Assembly: GCA_937934745.1 (NCBI GenBank)
Contig: CALGZC010000057.1
Span: 1 to 34,845, forward strand
DNA length: 34,845 bases
DNA from: an uncultured Blastocatellia bacterium
GTDB taxonomy: Bacteria; Acidobacteriota; Blastocatellia; Chloracidobacteriales; Chloracidobacteriaceae
Direction of reading: 5' to 3'
Position 1 is the stretch's first letter. Every line of letters begins with the position of its first letter. The position numbers and the translations under genes are program-made. The notes below the pieces were generated by a model, which was not told where the DNA came from, ran no database searches, and was given only the letters and a program-made list of their open reading frames with translations. Shown here in pieces: positions 26,225 to 34,072 of the stretch.

Positions 26225-27313
26225 ATGCCACGCCAGCGCTCACAGCGGCCTCCGCTTACTGTGGCGGTCCCACCTAACGCCGTGGCGGCGATACCGAAGC
26301 GTGAACCGCGAAAGAAGATACTGACCATCGAACGCCTCGATGACAAGCAACCGTTTCGCCGATTACCCCCGTCTCCGGCAGTCAATGAAGCCTCTCCAAC
26401 CACGCCGCCGAGTACAGCACGGTCACAGCGCCGAAGACGACGCGATGTATTCCCAACCGTCATCACGGCTGGCTGGTTGTCACGGTTGGCCGAGGTCTTG
26501 GTGGACCCCGAAGTGGACGCCAAAATGCGTCAAATCCCGACTGCCGTCAACGAATATGGCTATGATTCCTGGGGCCTCAACCCCGGCACGGCGCGTTACG
26601 GATACTCGCTGTTTGCCCGGCTGTATCGGCACTACTGGCGCGTACAGACCTATGGCATCGAGCACGTGCCGCCGGGACGTGTGCTTCTGATCGGCAATCA
26701 CAGCGGCCAGTTGCCGATTGACGGTGCGATGGTTGCCGTCGCGCTGCTGCTGGAAGCGAATCCGCCACGCTTGTGCCGCGCCATGGTTGAACGCTGGTTT
26801 ACGACGACACCGCTCATCGGTACGCTCTTGCAGCGGAGTGGCGCCATCGTTGGCGATCCGCTCAACTGTGAACGCCTGCTTCAGAAAGGTGAGGCCATTG
26901 TGGTGTTCCCGGAAGGGGCGCGTGGGTCAGGTAAAGTGTGGAAAGATCGCTACAAGTTGGTGCGGTTTGGCCTAGGCTTTATGCGCCTGGCCCTGGCCAC
27001 CCACACGCCAATTGTTCCGTTCGGTGTCATCGGCGGCGAAGAACAGGCCCCCAGCCTTGTAGATTGTAAACCGCTCGCCCGACTGCTTGGGATGCCGTAT
27101 TTTCCGATCACGCCGACCTTTCCGTGGCTTGGGGTACTGGGCATGATTCCCTTTCCGACCAAATACCGCATTTACTTTGGCGAGCCTATGATCTTTCGCG
27201 GCGATCCCGATGATCGGGATGAGGCCATTCAGCGGAAGGTCGATCGCGTCAAGCGTGAGATTCGCCGCTTGATCGATCGCGGTTTGGAAGAACGTGAAGG
27301 GATCTTCTTCTGA
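26225..27313 (+). CDS. Lysophospholipid acyltransferase (LPLAT/PlsC-like) family protein
   Basis: 362 residues. The first 100 residues are basic, low in conservation and likely disordered (RRRRRD near 75). The acyltransferase core begins around 135: LLIGNHSGQLPIDGAMVA holds the acceptor His and Asp, with a spacing seen in the TMEM68/DGAT-like branch rather than the classic HX4D. FPEGARGSGKVWKDRYK is motif III and THTPIVPFGVIGGEEQAPS motif IV. It is inferred to acylate a lipid or glycerolipid at the inner membrane; acceptor unknown. Start ATG 26225 follows GGAGAAACAATCT, a plausible ribosome-binding site. A response-regulator gene begins 55 bases downstream on the same strand. Confidence 0.87.
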   Translation: MPRQRSQRPPLTVAVPPNAVAAIPKREPRKKILTIERLDDKQPFRRLPPSPAVNEASPTTPPSTARSQRRRRRDVFPTVITAGWLSRLAEVLVDPEVDAKMRQIPTAVNEYGYDSWGLNPGTARYGYSLFARLYRHYWRVQTYGIEHVPPGRVLLIGNHSGQLPIDGAMVAVALLLEANPPRLCRAMVERWFTTTPLIGTLLQRSGAIVGDPLNCERLLQKGEAIVVFPEGARGSGKVWKDRYKLVRFGLGFMRLALATHTPIVPFGVIGGEEQAPSLVDCKPLARLLGMPYFPITPTFPWLGVLGMIPFPTKYRIYFGEPMIFRGDPDDRDEAIQRKVDRVKREIRRLIDRGLEEREGIFF

Positions 27314-27368
27314 TCCTCTCATTTTGCCCTCTGCAGCAACACACCTTCTCCTTTAGAGAGCAGCATTT

Positions 27369-27761
27369 ATGACCGAGACCAGAAAGAGCATTCTTGTTGT
27401 GGACGACGACGCCGGTATCCGTGAACTGCTGGTTGATGTCCTGACGCAGGCCGGCTACGAAGTGACGGCTACCGACGACGGCATTGGCGCGATGACAATG
27501 CTGAAGAAGCGCGTCCCGGATTTGATTATCCTCGACGTCATGATGCCCGTGATCGACGGCCCGCACCTGATGCAAGTTATTCGCAACAACGACAACCCCG
27601 AAATGTGGCAGGTACCAATTCTCGTGTGTTCGGCATCGGAAAAGATTGATGAAATCCTCACCGCGTCGGAATTCAACATTGCGCCAGAAGACTGCCTGCG
27701 CAAGCCTTTTGAAATTGCCAATCTACTCCGTCTGGTTGCCGAACGATTGGCGCGCAACTGA
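27369..27761 (+). CDS. Single-domain response regulator (CheY-like)
   Basis: 130 residues, receiver domain only. Acidic pair DDD in ILVVDDDAGIRELLVDVL, phospho-acceptor Asp in LIILDVMMPVIDGPHLM (about residue 58), Ser in ILVCSASEKIDE (switch Ser/Thr) and Lys in CLRKPFEIANLLRLV are all present, so it should be phosphorylated normally. No output domain follows, implying a phosphorelay or a motility- or CheY-like protein-binding role. There is no kinase next to it. An AGAGAGCAG leader precedes ATG 27369. Confidence 0.92.
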   Translation: MTETRKSILVVDDDAGIRELLVDVLTQAGYEVTATDDGIGAMTMLKKRVPDLIILDVMMPVIDGPHLMQVIRNNDNPEMWQVPILVCSASEKIDEILTASEFNIAPEDCLRKPFEIANLLRLVAERLARN

Positions 27762-27779
27762 CTTTGGGCACTCGTCTTG

Positions 27780-27785
27780 AGGAGG
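27780..27785 (+). promoter_or_regulatory. AGGAGG ribosome-binding site deciding a GTG start
   Basis: A consensus AGGAGG ends 8 bases before GTG 27794. This places the start of the DUF4178-like gene 10 codons downstream of the earliest in-frame start at 27764. Confidence 0.75.
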
Positions 27786-27793
27786 TAATCAGC

Positions 27794-28345
27794 GTGGGCT
27801 GGTTTTCATTTTTGGGGAAGAAAACGGCGTCGCCTAAACGCCGAACGCGGCCGCTGACCGACCTTAGTGCCGGCGATACCATCTTTCTTACGGAGGCAAG
27901 TCCACTTCCGGGCAAGTGGATTATTGACAAAGCACATCGCTTTGTGGACATCGAGCGCCAAACGGTGGCTTTTTGGCAGTTTGAGGTCACAGATGGCGAG
28001 CAGCGGCGCTTTGTCGAGGTTCACCTACCGCACGCCCAGACGACGACCGGTCGTGCCGTGGCCTCGTTTCCACTCGATCCGACGGAGTACGGTGAGGTTG
28101 AAGCCCTGGAACTGGACCCTGAAGAACCACCGGCGCAGTTGACCTGGCGCGGACGTGATTACCGGCTGGTCGCTGCCCGCAACCTGCGCTTCTACCGTAA
28201 CACCGGCGAACACCCACGCGATATGCTGCACCTGGAGTACGCGGACGAAGACGGACGGCAGACACTGACCTTTGAGTTCTGGTCACGGCACGGCACACCG
28301 GTGACATCCGAAGGCATTTGCCTCGAACCTGAAGAAATTGAATAG
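27794..28345 (+). CDS. DUF4178-like protein of unknown function
   Basis: 183 residues from GTG 27794. The N-terminus is short and basic (GWFSFLGKKTASPKRRTR), then two beta-rich halves follow: LSAGDTIFLTEASPLPGKWIIDKA...FWQFEV and LTWRGRDYRLVAARNLRFYR...LHLEYADEDGRQTLTFEFW. A closing strand reads GICLEPEEIE. The pattern of a 'GD' turn, an aromatic-rich strand and a terminal acidic 'EIE' resembles DUF4178 proteins, but this is a tentative match. No signal peptide or membrane helix is seen, so it is probably cytoplasmic. It follows the CheY-like gene by 32 bases in the same direction. Confidence 0.6.
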   Translation: MGWFSFLGKKTASPKRRTRPLTDLSAGDTIFLTEASPLPGKWIIDKAHRFVDIERQTVAFWQFEVTDGEQRRFVEVHLPHAQTTTGRAVASFPLDPTEYGEVEALELDPEEPPAQLTWRGRDYRLVAARNLRFYRNTGEHPRDMLHLEYADEDGRQTLTFEFWSRHGTPVTSEGICLEPEEIE

Positions 28346-28435
28346 CCTGGCTGTTGCTGCGGTTAGACCGGGGTTCCTTGCTTCGCCAGGGGCAAGGTAG
28401 TAGTCTCTCCGTCGGTATCTTTGTTCCGTCCAAAC

Positions 28436-28441
28436 AGGAGG
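28436..28441 (+). promoter_or_regulatory. AGGAGG ribosome-binding site deciding a GTG start
   Basis: AGGAGG ends 5 bases before GTG 28447. The frame is open upstream to 28354, but this site and the family alignment favour 28447. Confidence 0.75.
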
Positions 28442-28446
28442 TCTCC

Positions 28447-29205
28447 GTGAATCAGGACTTGGAACTTCTTATCGCCCTGCAAGAAACCGATCAGCAACTT
28501 GCCGAGTGTCAAACTCGAACGCGCCAATTTGCTACCGAACGCGCACGCCTCGAAACTGAGTTTCAGGCTCAAATTGCCGCTTACACAACGGCCCAGAACG
28601 ACCTCGATGCGGCCCGGCGGCGCTTACGCGATCTGGAACTAGAACTGGCTCATTTCCAGGCTCAGGTGGCGAAATACACGGCCGATTTGCAGCGTGTCCG
28701 CAATCAACGCGAATACGAAACGGCCATTCGGGAAATTGACACAGCCAAAAAAGCGGTCGCGCAGTGCGAAAGCAAAATCACGGAAACGAGAGCGGACATC
28801 ACCCGGCTTGAAGCTGAGGTTGCGGCCCGCGCACCGGACATCGAAAAACGACGCACCGAAGTGGACGCAGCACTGGCGGCTAACGCACGGGACGAAGCGG
28901 CCTACCTGGCGGAAGTCGAAACCATTCGCCAACGTCGCCGGGAAATGGAATCCAAACTCTCTAAGGTGTGGCTTACTAACTACACCAGGGTTGCCAAATT
29001 GCGCGGCGGCCAAGCTATGGCACAGGTTGTCAACGGGGCCTGTTCGGCCTGCCGCATGCGGCTTCGTCCCCAGGTACACAGCCTAGTGCGCCAGGGCATT
29101 GGAATCCACACGTGCGACAGCTGTGGGCGCATCCTCTTTTATCGTCCGGAAACCAGCACCCTGCCTCCTCTGGAAAAAGCTGCAGCGGCAACCGCCGACA
29201 CGTAG
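28447..29205 (+). CDS. C4-type zinc-ribbon, coiled-coil protein (zf-RING_7 family)
   Basis: 252 residues. A long coiled coil (about 1-180), rich in Glu, Arg, Ala and Gln, is followed by a zinc ribbon with four cysteines: ACSACRMRLRPQ and HTCDSCGRILFYRP (about 200-236). The motif VRNQREYETAIREIDTAKK in the coil is characteristic of this widespread bacterial family (DUF164/zf-RING_7). Members form elongated hairpins, and at least one chlamydial member acts as a secretion-regulator chaperone; in most bacteria the role is unsettled. It is the fourth gene of a same-strand run. Confidence 0.88.
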   Translation: MNQDLELLIALQETDQQLAECQTRTRQFATERARLETEFQAQIAAYTTAQNDLDAARRRLRDLELELAHFQAQVAKYTADLQRVRNQREYETAIREIDTAKKAVAQCESKITETRADITRLEAEVAARAPDIEKRRTEVDAALAANARDEAAYLAEVETIRQRRREMESKLSKVWLTNYTRVAKLRGGQAMAQVVNGACSACRMRLRPQVHSLVRQGIGIHTCDSCGRILFYRPETSTLPPLEKAAAATADT

Positions 29206-29282
29206 GGCACGGTCAAGTTCGCATGGTCAAGTTCAGACGACGGCAATGTAACTGGGCGCCTTGAGCAGCACGAGAGTCAGTC

Positions 29283-30074
29283 ATGTTTCGGCGGTTTCTG
29301 CACGCACTGTTCATCACGACGACGGTTGGCGTTGGACTCCTGCTGGTATTCGCCGTCACTGCCTGGCTGAACAGTTGGCAAGTGCCTGCACTCACGCCCA
29401 GTTTGGCACTGGATATTGGGATGGGTGTGGTGTGCTTCATCTGGTTGCTGCTCATTCTCACTGTGCCCTGGGACTTGCATTTCCAAGCGAAAGCCGTCCA
29501 GTTTGAGTTAGAGCGGTCGCAAGCAGTCGGGATCAGAGTCAATCCCGACCGGTTAGCGTATGTGCAGCGGACGCAACGCACAACGTTGTGGGTTGCGCTG
29601 GGCTTACACTGCTTTTCGGCAGCCGTGATCGGCGGACTGGCTTATCTAACCGAGGGCAACATTGGGTACTGGTTCGCTGGGTTCTACCTCGCCACGATGG
29701 TTTTTCGACCCATTGGTGCGGCGTATGAGTACTTACACCGCAAACTCCTGGACATCGGCGAGGAAGCGAAATTTCCTCGCGACGACACCGTGAAGCTCAA
29801 AAACGATCTTGAGCAAACCAAAGCTGAGCTGGCGGAACTCAAACGACAGGTCGAAAACATCGCCAAGCAACTGACAGCCCTGGAAGCCGCCGCCAGCAAA
29901 ACGCATCAGGAACTGCGAGACCTACACCAGGCCATCGAGCGGGCGGAACAATCTTTCAAGAGCCGGATCGGTCAAATGAGCGACGAGATCGAGCGGTCAC
30001 TGACACGCACCTTCGACCAGCAGGACCTTGTCAATGGGCTGCGGGCGTTTGCACGGCTCGTCAAGTCTGCCTAG
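29283..30074 (+). CDS. Membrane protein with C-terminal coiled coil, function unknown
   Basis: 263 residues. Four hydrophobic segments are visible (about 8-30, 42-63, 101-122, 128-145). A soluble, strongly helical heptad-like tail (about 160-245; NDLEQTKAELAELKRQVENI) resembles a coiled coil with Lys/Glu periodicity. No family was recognised. Both ends of the chain should be cytoplasmic if there are four helices, so the coil would project inward and could tether a partner or multimerise the protein. The gene is convergent with a roadblock-protein gene (35-base gap). Start ATG 29283 has a weak GAGAG upstream. Confidence 0.72.
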   Translation: MFRRFLHALFITTTVGVGLLLVFAVTAWLNSWQVPALTPSLALDIGMGVVCFIWLLLILTVPWDLHFQAKAVQFELERSQAVGIRVNPDRLAYVQRTQRTTLWVALGLHCFSAAVIGGLAYLTEGNIGYWFAGFYLATMVFRPIGAAYEYLHRKLLDIGEEAKFPRDDTVKLKNDLEQTKAELAELKRQVENIAKQLTALEAAASKTHQELRDLHQAIERAEQSFKSRIGQMSDEIERSLTRTFDQQDLVNGLRAFARLVKSA

Positions 30075-30109
30075 TCCTAGTTCACTGCCCAGGGTTCACG
30101 CCGGCACCT

Positions 30110-30469
30110 CTACTTGATCTCTTCCAGCAATGCCGGCATCACCTGTTCAAGCAACCACAGAGCGTAACCAACATTCGCCCCCCGCTCGACAACAAAGACG
30201 AGAAAGTAGTTCTCCGGGAACAGCTTGAGGATGCATGTCGCCTCATCGTACGTAGAAATGATGGTGCGGATGTTTTCTAACAAGCTGCGGAGGCCGAACC
30301 GGCGGTAGTTGCCGACAGTAATACCTTGATAGGCAGCCAGAAGTGGTAGCGTTTCAAAACTGCCAACGGTTTGGCAGAAGACAATTTCTCCGTCGTCGGC
30401 TAGAAAGGCCCAACCCCGTGCGCCGTCCACGCGGTCGAGCACGCCGCGCATAATGGTCTCGAAGGACAT
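30110..30469 (-). CDS. Roadblock/LC7 domain protein (MglB-like)
   Basis: 119 residues, a single roadblock/LC7 fold. MRGVLDRVDGARGWAFLADDGEIVF is the usual N-terminal helix-turn-strand, and LFPENYFLVFVVERGANVGYALWLL matches the central strand and helix. Such proteins dimerise and regulate small Ras-like GTPases (MglB acts on MglA in polarity and motility). No MglA-like GTPase is in this window, so a partner would be elsewhere. It stands alone on the minus strand. No ribosome-binding site was obvious before ATG 30469. Confidence 0.8.
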   Translation of the reverse strand: MSFETIMRGVLDRVDGARGWAFLADDGEIVFCQTVGSFETLPLLAAYQGITVGNYRRFGLRSLLENIRTIISTYDEATCILKLFPENYFLVFVVERGANVGYALWLLEQVMPALLEEIK

Positions 30470-30815
30470 AGGAAGGTAGGGAAGCGTTATCCGCGTCTCT
30501 AAGCTGATTTTGTATGGCGCACGCTATCTATCCGGTCGTGCGCCGTCAAACGACCATCGCTACCGGCACCGGCGTGCGCCGTCCTGACTGCAATTGCTGA
30601 CAAATTGTATTCCCCACACTCGGTACCGACCCAGGTGCATCACGGAGCGAAGCCGGAAGTTTTTCAACAGAAGTATTGAAAAAACTGCACCCCTTGCACT
30701 AGCTTCACAGCATCGGCAGTATCGAGCGGCCGAAGCAGCAACCGCTGACTTAGTTAACTTGCCGAAGCGCTGCGACTTCCGGCAACCCAACTCCTTCTGA
30801 ATGAGGTAACACGCA
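30470..30815. other. Intergenic region between roadblock gene and ferredoxin
   Basis: About 345 bases. The main feature is an inverted repeat: AGTTTTTCAA (30658-30667) opposite TTGAAAAAACT (30676-30686), an 8-base loop with one bulged A. It could be an operator or hairpin. GAGGT (30801-30805) is a likely ribosome-binding site for the ferredoxin ATG at 30816. No gene is supported; open frames here have no recognisable protein. Confidence 0.5.
30658..30686. repeat. AT-rich inverted repeat upstream of the ferredoxin gene
   Basis: AGTTTTTCAA and TTGAAAAAACT are near-perfect inverted repeats with an 8-base spacer. In otherwise GC-rich DNA this is a candidate operator or hairpin controlling the ferredoxin gene. 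Confidence 0.6.
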
Positions 30816-31052
30816 ATGGCATCGTTTGAAGACAGGTACCCAGACAACGTACCTGGGATGTTTTATGTGGACACCCAGTGCATTGACTGCGACGTATGCC
30901 GTGATACGGCCCCGAACAACTTTACCCGCAATGACGACGGCGGCTATTCTTATGTGTACAAGCAGCCGGAGACGGACGAAGAAATGGAGCAGTGCCAAGA
31001 AGCCATGGATGCCTGCCCGGTAGAAGCCATTGGCAACGATGGTGCTGAGTAG
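30816..31052 (+). CDS. Single-cluster ferredoxin
   Basis: 78 residues, acidic. Cys22, Cys25 and Cys28 (CIDCDVC) and Cys67 (DACPVEAI) are the ligands expected for one [4Fe-4S] cluster; an additional Cys60 (EQCQEA) is also present. The fold is of the short bacterial ferredoxin with the second cluster site lost and replaced by a polar segment (residues 29-59). It is a soluble electron carrier. It could serve oxidoreductases such as the redox fusion proteins at 15-21 kb, but that link is only inferred. A strong terminator directly follows, so it is a monocistronic unit. Start ATG 30816 has GAGGT at good spacing. Confidence 0.9.
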   Translation: MASFEDRYPDNVPGMFYVDTQCIDCDVCRDTAPNNFTRNDDGGYSYVYKQPETDEEMEQCQEAMDACPVEAIGNDGAE

Positions 31053-31075
31053 CCTCGCTTGCGGTCTTCACGCTA

Positions 31076-31106
31076 GCCGTCGCCCGGTTTGGGTGGCGGC
31101 TTTTTT
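31076..31106 (+). terminator. Intrinsic terminator after the ferredoxin gene
   Basis: GCCGTCGCCC (31076-31085) pairs with GGGTGGCGGC (31091-31100), ten pairs including two G-U, with a 5-base loop, followed by six T (31101-31106). It isolates the ferredoxin transcript from bioA. Confidence 0.9.
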
Positions 31107-31151
31107 CTTGCCGTTTTCCCTCACCCTGAGGAGTCGTGCCGGAGGGCTGTG

Positions 31152-32546
31152 ATGTCATCCGTCCCGCCTGATCTGCAACTTGAGCGCACCCGTCTGGAAG
31201 CGCTTGATAAGGCCCACCTCTGGCATCCGTTTACCCAAATGCAAGGGTGGTTGCGTGACCGGCCGCTGATTATCGAACGGGCGGAAGGCTGCTATTTGTA
31301 TGACATTGAAGGACGTCGCTATTTAGACGGTGTTTCCAGCTTGTGGGTGACAACCCACGGCCACCGCACACCGGCCTTGGACGCTGCGCTACGCCGCCAA
31401 CTCGACAAAGTCGCCCACACGACATTACTTGGGCTGACGCATGCACCAGCCATTGAATTGGCAGCCAAGCTCGTGGCGTTGGCCCCGCCCGGTTTGACCA
31501 GGGTATTTTACTCCGACGCCGGCTCGACGGCGGTCGAAGTGGCGCTCAAAATGGCCTTTCAGTACTGGCAACAGCGTTCCGACCCACGCCCGCGCAAAAC
31601 AAAGTTTATCCACCTCCAGCAGGCCTACCATGGCGACACAATCGGGGCAGTTTCAGTCGGTGGCATTCCACTGTTTCACGCGGTGTACCGACCGCTGTTG
31701 TTCGAGACCCTAAGTGCTCCGGAGCCGTATTGCTACCGCTGCCCGCTTGGCCTTGAACGGCCCGCCTGCGCCATGGCCTGTGGAGACGAGCTTGGACGTC
31801 TGCTTGAAGCCCATGCCGAGGAGGTGGCGGCAGTGGTCATTGAGCCGGTCATGATGGGTGCAGCCGGAATGATTGCCCAGCCGGAAGGCTATGTCCGGCG
31901 GGTGCGTGAGCTATGTACGCAGTATGAGGTGCTCTTGATATGCGACGAAGTGGCTACGGGATTTGGTCGAACGGGCTGGATGTTTGCCTGTGAAGCCGAA
32001 GATGTTGCGCCTGACTTGCTCTGCGTTGCCAAGGGACTAACCGGAGGCTACTTACCGCTGGCGGCAACGCTGACCACAGAGGATGTTTACAACGCATTTT
32101 TAGGCGAGGCCGGAGAGTTTAAGACGTTCTTTCACGGGCACACTTACACAGGTAATCCACTGGCCTGTGCGGTGGCGTTGGCGAACCTGGCCCTGTTTGA
32201 ACAAAACAATGTACTTGAGCATGTCCGCTCGGTCGCCGCCCACTTGGCAGCGCGCTTGGAACCGCTGCGCACCCTGCCGTTGGTCGGCGACATCCGGCAG
32301 CGCGGTCTGATGGTCGGCATCGAGCTTGTTGCCGACCGGACACGCCGCACGCCCTTTCCCCCGGAGCAACTGATGGGCTATCGCGTGACCAATCGCTGCC
32401 GTGAGTATGGTGTCATTCTGCGGCCGCTTGGGAACGTCATCGTTCTGATGCCACCGCTGGCCATCACGGTGGCCGAAGTGGACGAGTTGGTATCGGTTCT
32501 GGAAACGGTCATTGCAGAAGTCGGTCGGGAAATCTCCCCTGCCTGA
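31152..32546 (+). CDS. bioA: Adenosylmethionine-8-amino-7-oxononanoate aminotransferase (DAPA synthase)
   Basis: 464 residues from ATG 31152, which has GGAGGG (31141-31146) 5 bases upstream; the GTG at 31149 is too close to it. BioA converts KAPA to DAPA in biotin synthesis, using S-adenosylmethionine as amino donor and PLP as cofactor. Hallmarks: HLWHPFTQMQ at the N-terminus, DGVSSLWVTTHGHRTP, TRVFYSDAGSTAVEVALKMA, the PLP-contacting AYHGDTIGAVSVGG, LICDEVATGFGRTG, and the PLP lysine in LCVAKGLTGGYLPLAA. FHGHTYTGNPLACAVAL closes the active site. The gene is monocistronic here; no other bio genes are visible. Confidence 0.95.
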   Translation: MSSVPPDLQLERTRLEALDKAHLWHPFTQMQGWLRDRPLIIERAEGCYLYDIEGRRYLDGVSSLWVTTHGHRTPALDAALRRQLDKVAHTTLLGLTHAPAIELAAKLVALAPPGLTRVFYSDAGSTAVEVALKMAFQYWQQRSDPRPRKTKFIHLQQAYHGDTIGAVSVGGIPLFHAVYRPLLFETLSAPEPYCYRCPLGLERPACAMACGDELGRLLEAHAEEVAAVVIEPVMMGAAGMIAQPEGYVRRVRELCTQYEVLLICDEVATGFGRTGWMFACEAEDVAPDLLCVAKGLTGGYLPLAATLTTEDVYNAFLGEAGEFKTFFHGHTYTGNPLACAVALANLALFEQNNVLEHVRSVAAHLAARLEPLRTLPLVGDIRQRGLMVGIELVADRTRRTPFPPEQLMGYRVTNRCREYGVILRPLGNVIVLMPPLAITVAEVDELVSVLETVIAEVGREISPA

Positions 32547-32610
32547 GCCACCAGCGAACGCAGGCATTGACTCTTCCAAGACTGTACCGTGCTAGCGTTT
32601 CAGCTCGGTC

Positions 32611-33753
32611 TCAGTGGCGTCGGTGAGGTCGGCGGTGATCCTTGACCGGATGCATCCGGGCAGTATCGCCCTGATAGCGCAGTAGGACGACCGTTTGCGG
32701 TAATTTGGCTTGCAGGGTGATGACACTCGCCAGTGAGCTGTTGTCGCGCGCCCAATCGGTGGTCGAGAACTCCTCACCTTCCGACCAGCTTACACGCTGA
32801 AAGCCAAACTGAAGGTACGACTCGCGCAAATGCTCATTGTAGAACCGGTAAACCTGCTCCTGAGGATGCGTCGTGGACAGGACAAACAAGCCTGAGTGCT
32901 TCCGCATATCACTAGCGGCGGCAATCACGGCGGCCGCCGGATAGAGCACTACCCAGGGTGGCAGGCGCCAATCGTCTATCAGTGACGGCTGGGAGACGCC
33001 GTCGGCACGCTTCATAAGTATCTGGAAATCAAGCGTCACATTTGCCAGGCTACGCCGGTGCGTAAAATGAATGGCTTTCAAATAGGGGCGTGGCGTGAAA
33101 AAATTATCCCCGCCGTTGACTTCACACTCAAAACGCATCGGCTGAAAATCAACATCGGTTAGCGCCGCCACCTCGTTCATCGGTTCAAGGTAAGACGATG
33201 TCCAAGCCATCCCGCGTTTGTATGCCACCTCAATTGTGGTGCGGGGCGGTAGCGCGGATGACGTGCGCAATGCGGATGAACGAATCGCCAGGCGAATCTG
33301 TTCGTTGGATGCCCCGGTCAACCAAAGCTCTCCGTAGCCCGGCGCATAAGCGATGAAGGTGCGGGTAAATTGCGTACCGTTGACCTTTTCTGCGTAGGCA
33401 AGTTGGTAAAAGTCAAACACGACTTTTGTGGAGTCATTGGTTGTCAGTGTTAAAGAGCCGCTTTCCTGAAGTTCACCTATGTGAAGAAGCTGCCCTTCAA
33501 CGGTTGCATGGGGGTACGGTATAACCCAACCTGGGAGCTTGACAGTCTCTGCTGTGGATGCCTGGGTGCAGGTCTCCAGCCGTTCGGCCGACCGATGTGT
33601 ACAGGGAGCTGCATTGGCAGCGACAATCAAGTGCCAATCACAGCAGTCAGGCAGCGGCACCGGGCACAGAAACCAACCTCCAACAGCCAGCCCAAGCAGA
33701 AGGTGTCTGACTTCACAGGCACAGACGAACGGCGTTAGCCTGAAAACAAACAT
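32611..33753 (-). CDS. Secreted protein with two copies of an unassigned domain
   Basis: 380 residues. The N-terminus has a hydrophobic stretch (LLLGLAVGGWFLCPVPLPDC) that could be a signal peptide, possibly with a lipobox-like Cys. Two related blocks follow. In the first (about 73-160), LPGWVIPYPHATVEG is followed by SGSLTLTTNDSTKVVFDFYQ. In the second (about 265-360), LPPWVVLYPAAAVIAA is followed by SGLFVLSTTHPQEQVYRFYN. Both pair a 'LPxWVxxYP' opening with a 'S/T-x-D/H..V..FY' helix, so the protein likely arose by duplication. Between them is a divergent beta-rich middle. The C-terminus is His/Arg-rich (HPVKDHRRPHRRH). No known family assigned. It converges with bioA (64-base gap). Confidence 0.72.
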   Translation of the reverse strand: MFVFRLTPFVCACEVRHLLLGLAVGGWFLCPVPLPDCCDWHLIVAANAAPCTHRSAERLETCTQASTAETVKLPGWVIPYPHATVEGQLLHIGELQESGSLTLTTNDSTKVVFDFYQLAYAEKVNGTQFTRTFIAYAPGYGELWLTGASNEQIRLAIRSSALRTSSALPPRTTIEVAYKRGMAWTSSYLEPMNEVAALTDVDFQPMRFECEVNGGDNFFTPRPYLKAIHFTHRRSLANVTLDFQILMKRADGVSQPSLIDDWRLPPWVVLYPAAAVIAAASDMRKHSGLFVLSTTHPQEQVYRFYNEHLRESYLQFGFQRVSWSEGEEFSTTDWARDNSSLASVITLQAKLPQTVVLLRYQGDTARMHPVKDHRRPHRRH

Positions 33754-34056
33754 AAACAGCAGGCTACGGGTAGCGATCTGGAGTCAGGTTTTTGCGCTCA
33801 GCGCTCGCCCGGTAAGCCTGGTGAGCACACTGAAGATACACTACCCAAGCATAGGTGGCTTTCCGGTACAAGGGCCAACACCGTCCTGCACGGCTATAAG
33901 CTTGGAAAAAAGCCGGCCGTCTGTGGCCTGCTCGGCCCAAATTCTTCGCTTAACGAGGGTGCAAGCCGGCCTCTATGGGGATCACCAATGGGCAATCCCG
34001 CTGCGCCTATTGGAGAGCCAGGATAGGTTGAGCTGGGCAAGAACCTACCCTAAAAG
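33754..34056. other. Intergenic region upstream of the decayed PAS gene
   Basis: About 300 bases. No gene is supported on either strand. It must carry promoters for the minus-strand duplicated-domain gene and possibly for the PAS gene; none could be picked with confidence. A ribosome-binding-like AAAGGAA lies at its right end (34057-34063). Confidence 0.35.
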
Positions 34057-34063
34057 AAAGGAA
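34057..34063 (+). promoter_or_regulatory. Ribosome-binding site AAAGGAA of the PAS gene
   Basis: AAAGGAA stands 9 bases before ATG 34073. It supports that ATG, which lies in a different frame from the PAS domain, and so points to a frameshift at the C8 tract that follows. Confidence 0.55.
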
Positions 34064-34072
34064 TCGTGGATT

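Noticed and set aside
30560-30847. 95-codon minus-strand open frame between roadblock gene and ferredoxin
   Set aside because: It overlaps the ferredoxin start, has no family resemblance and no ribosome-binding site.
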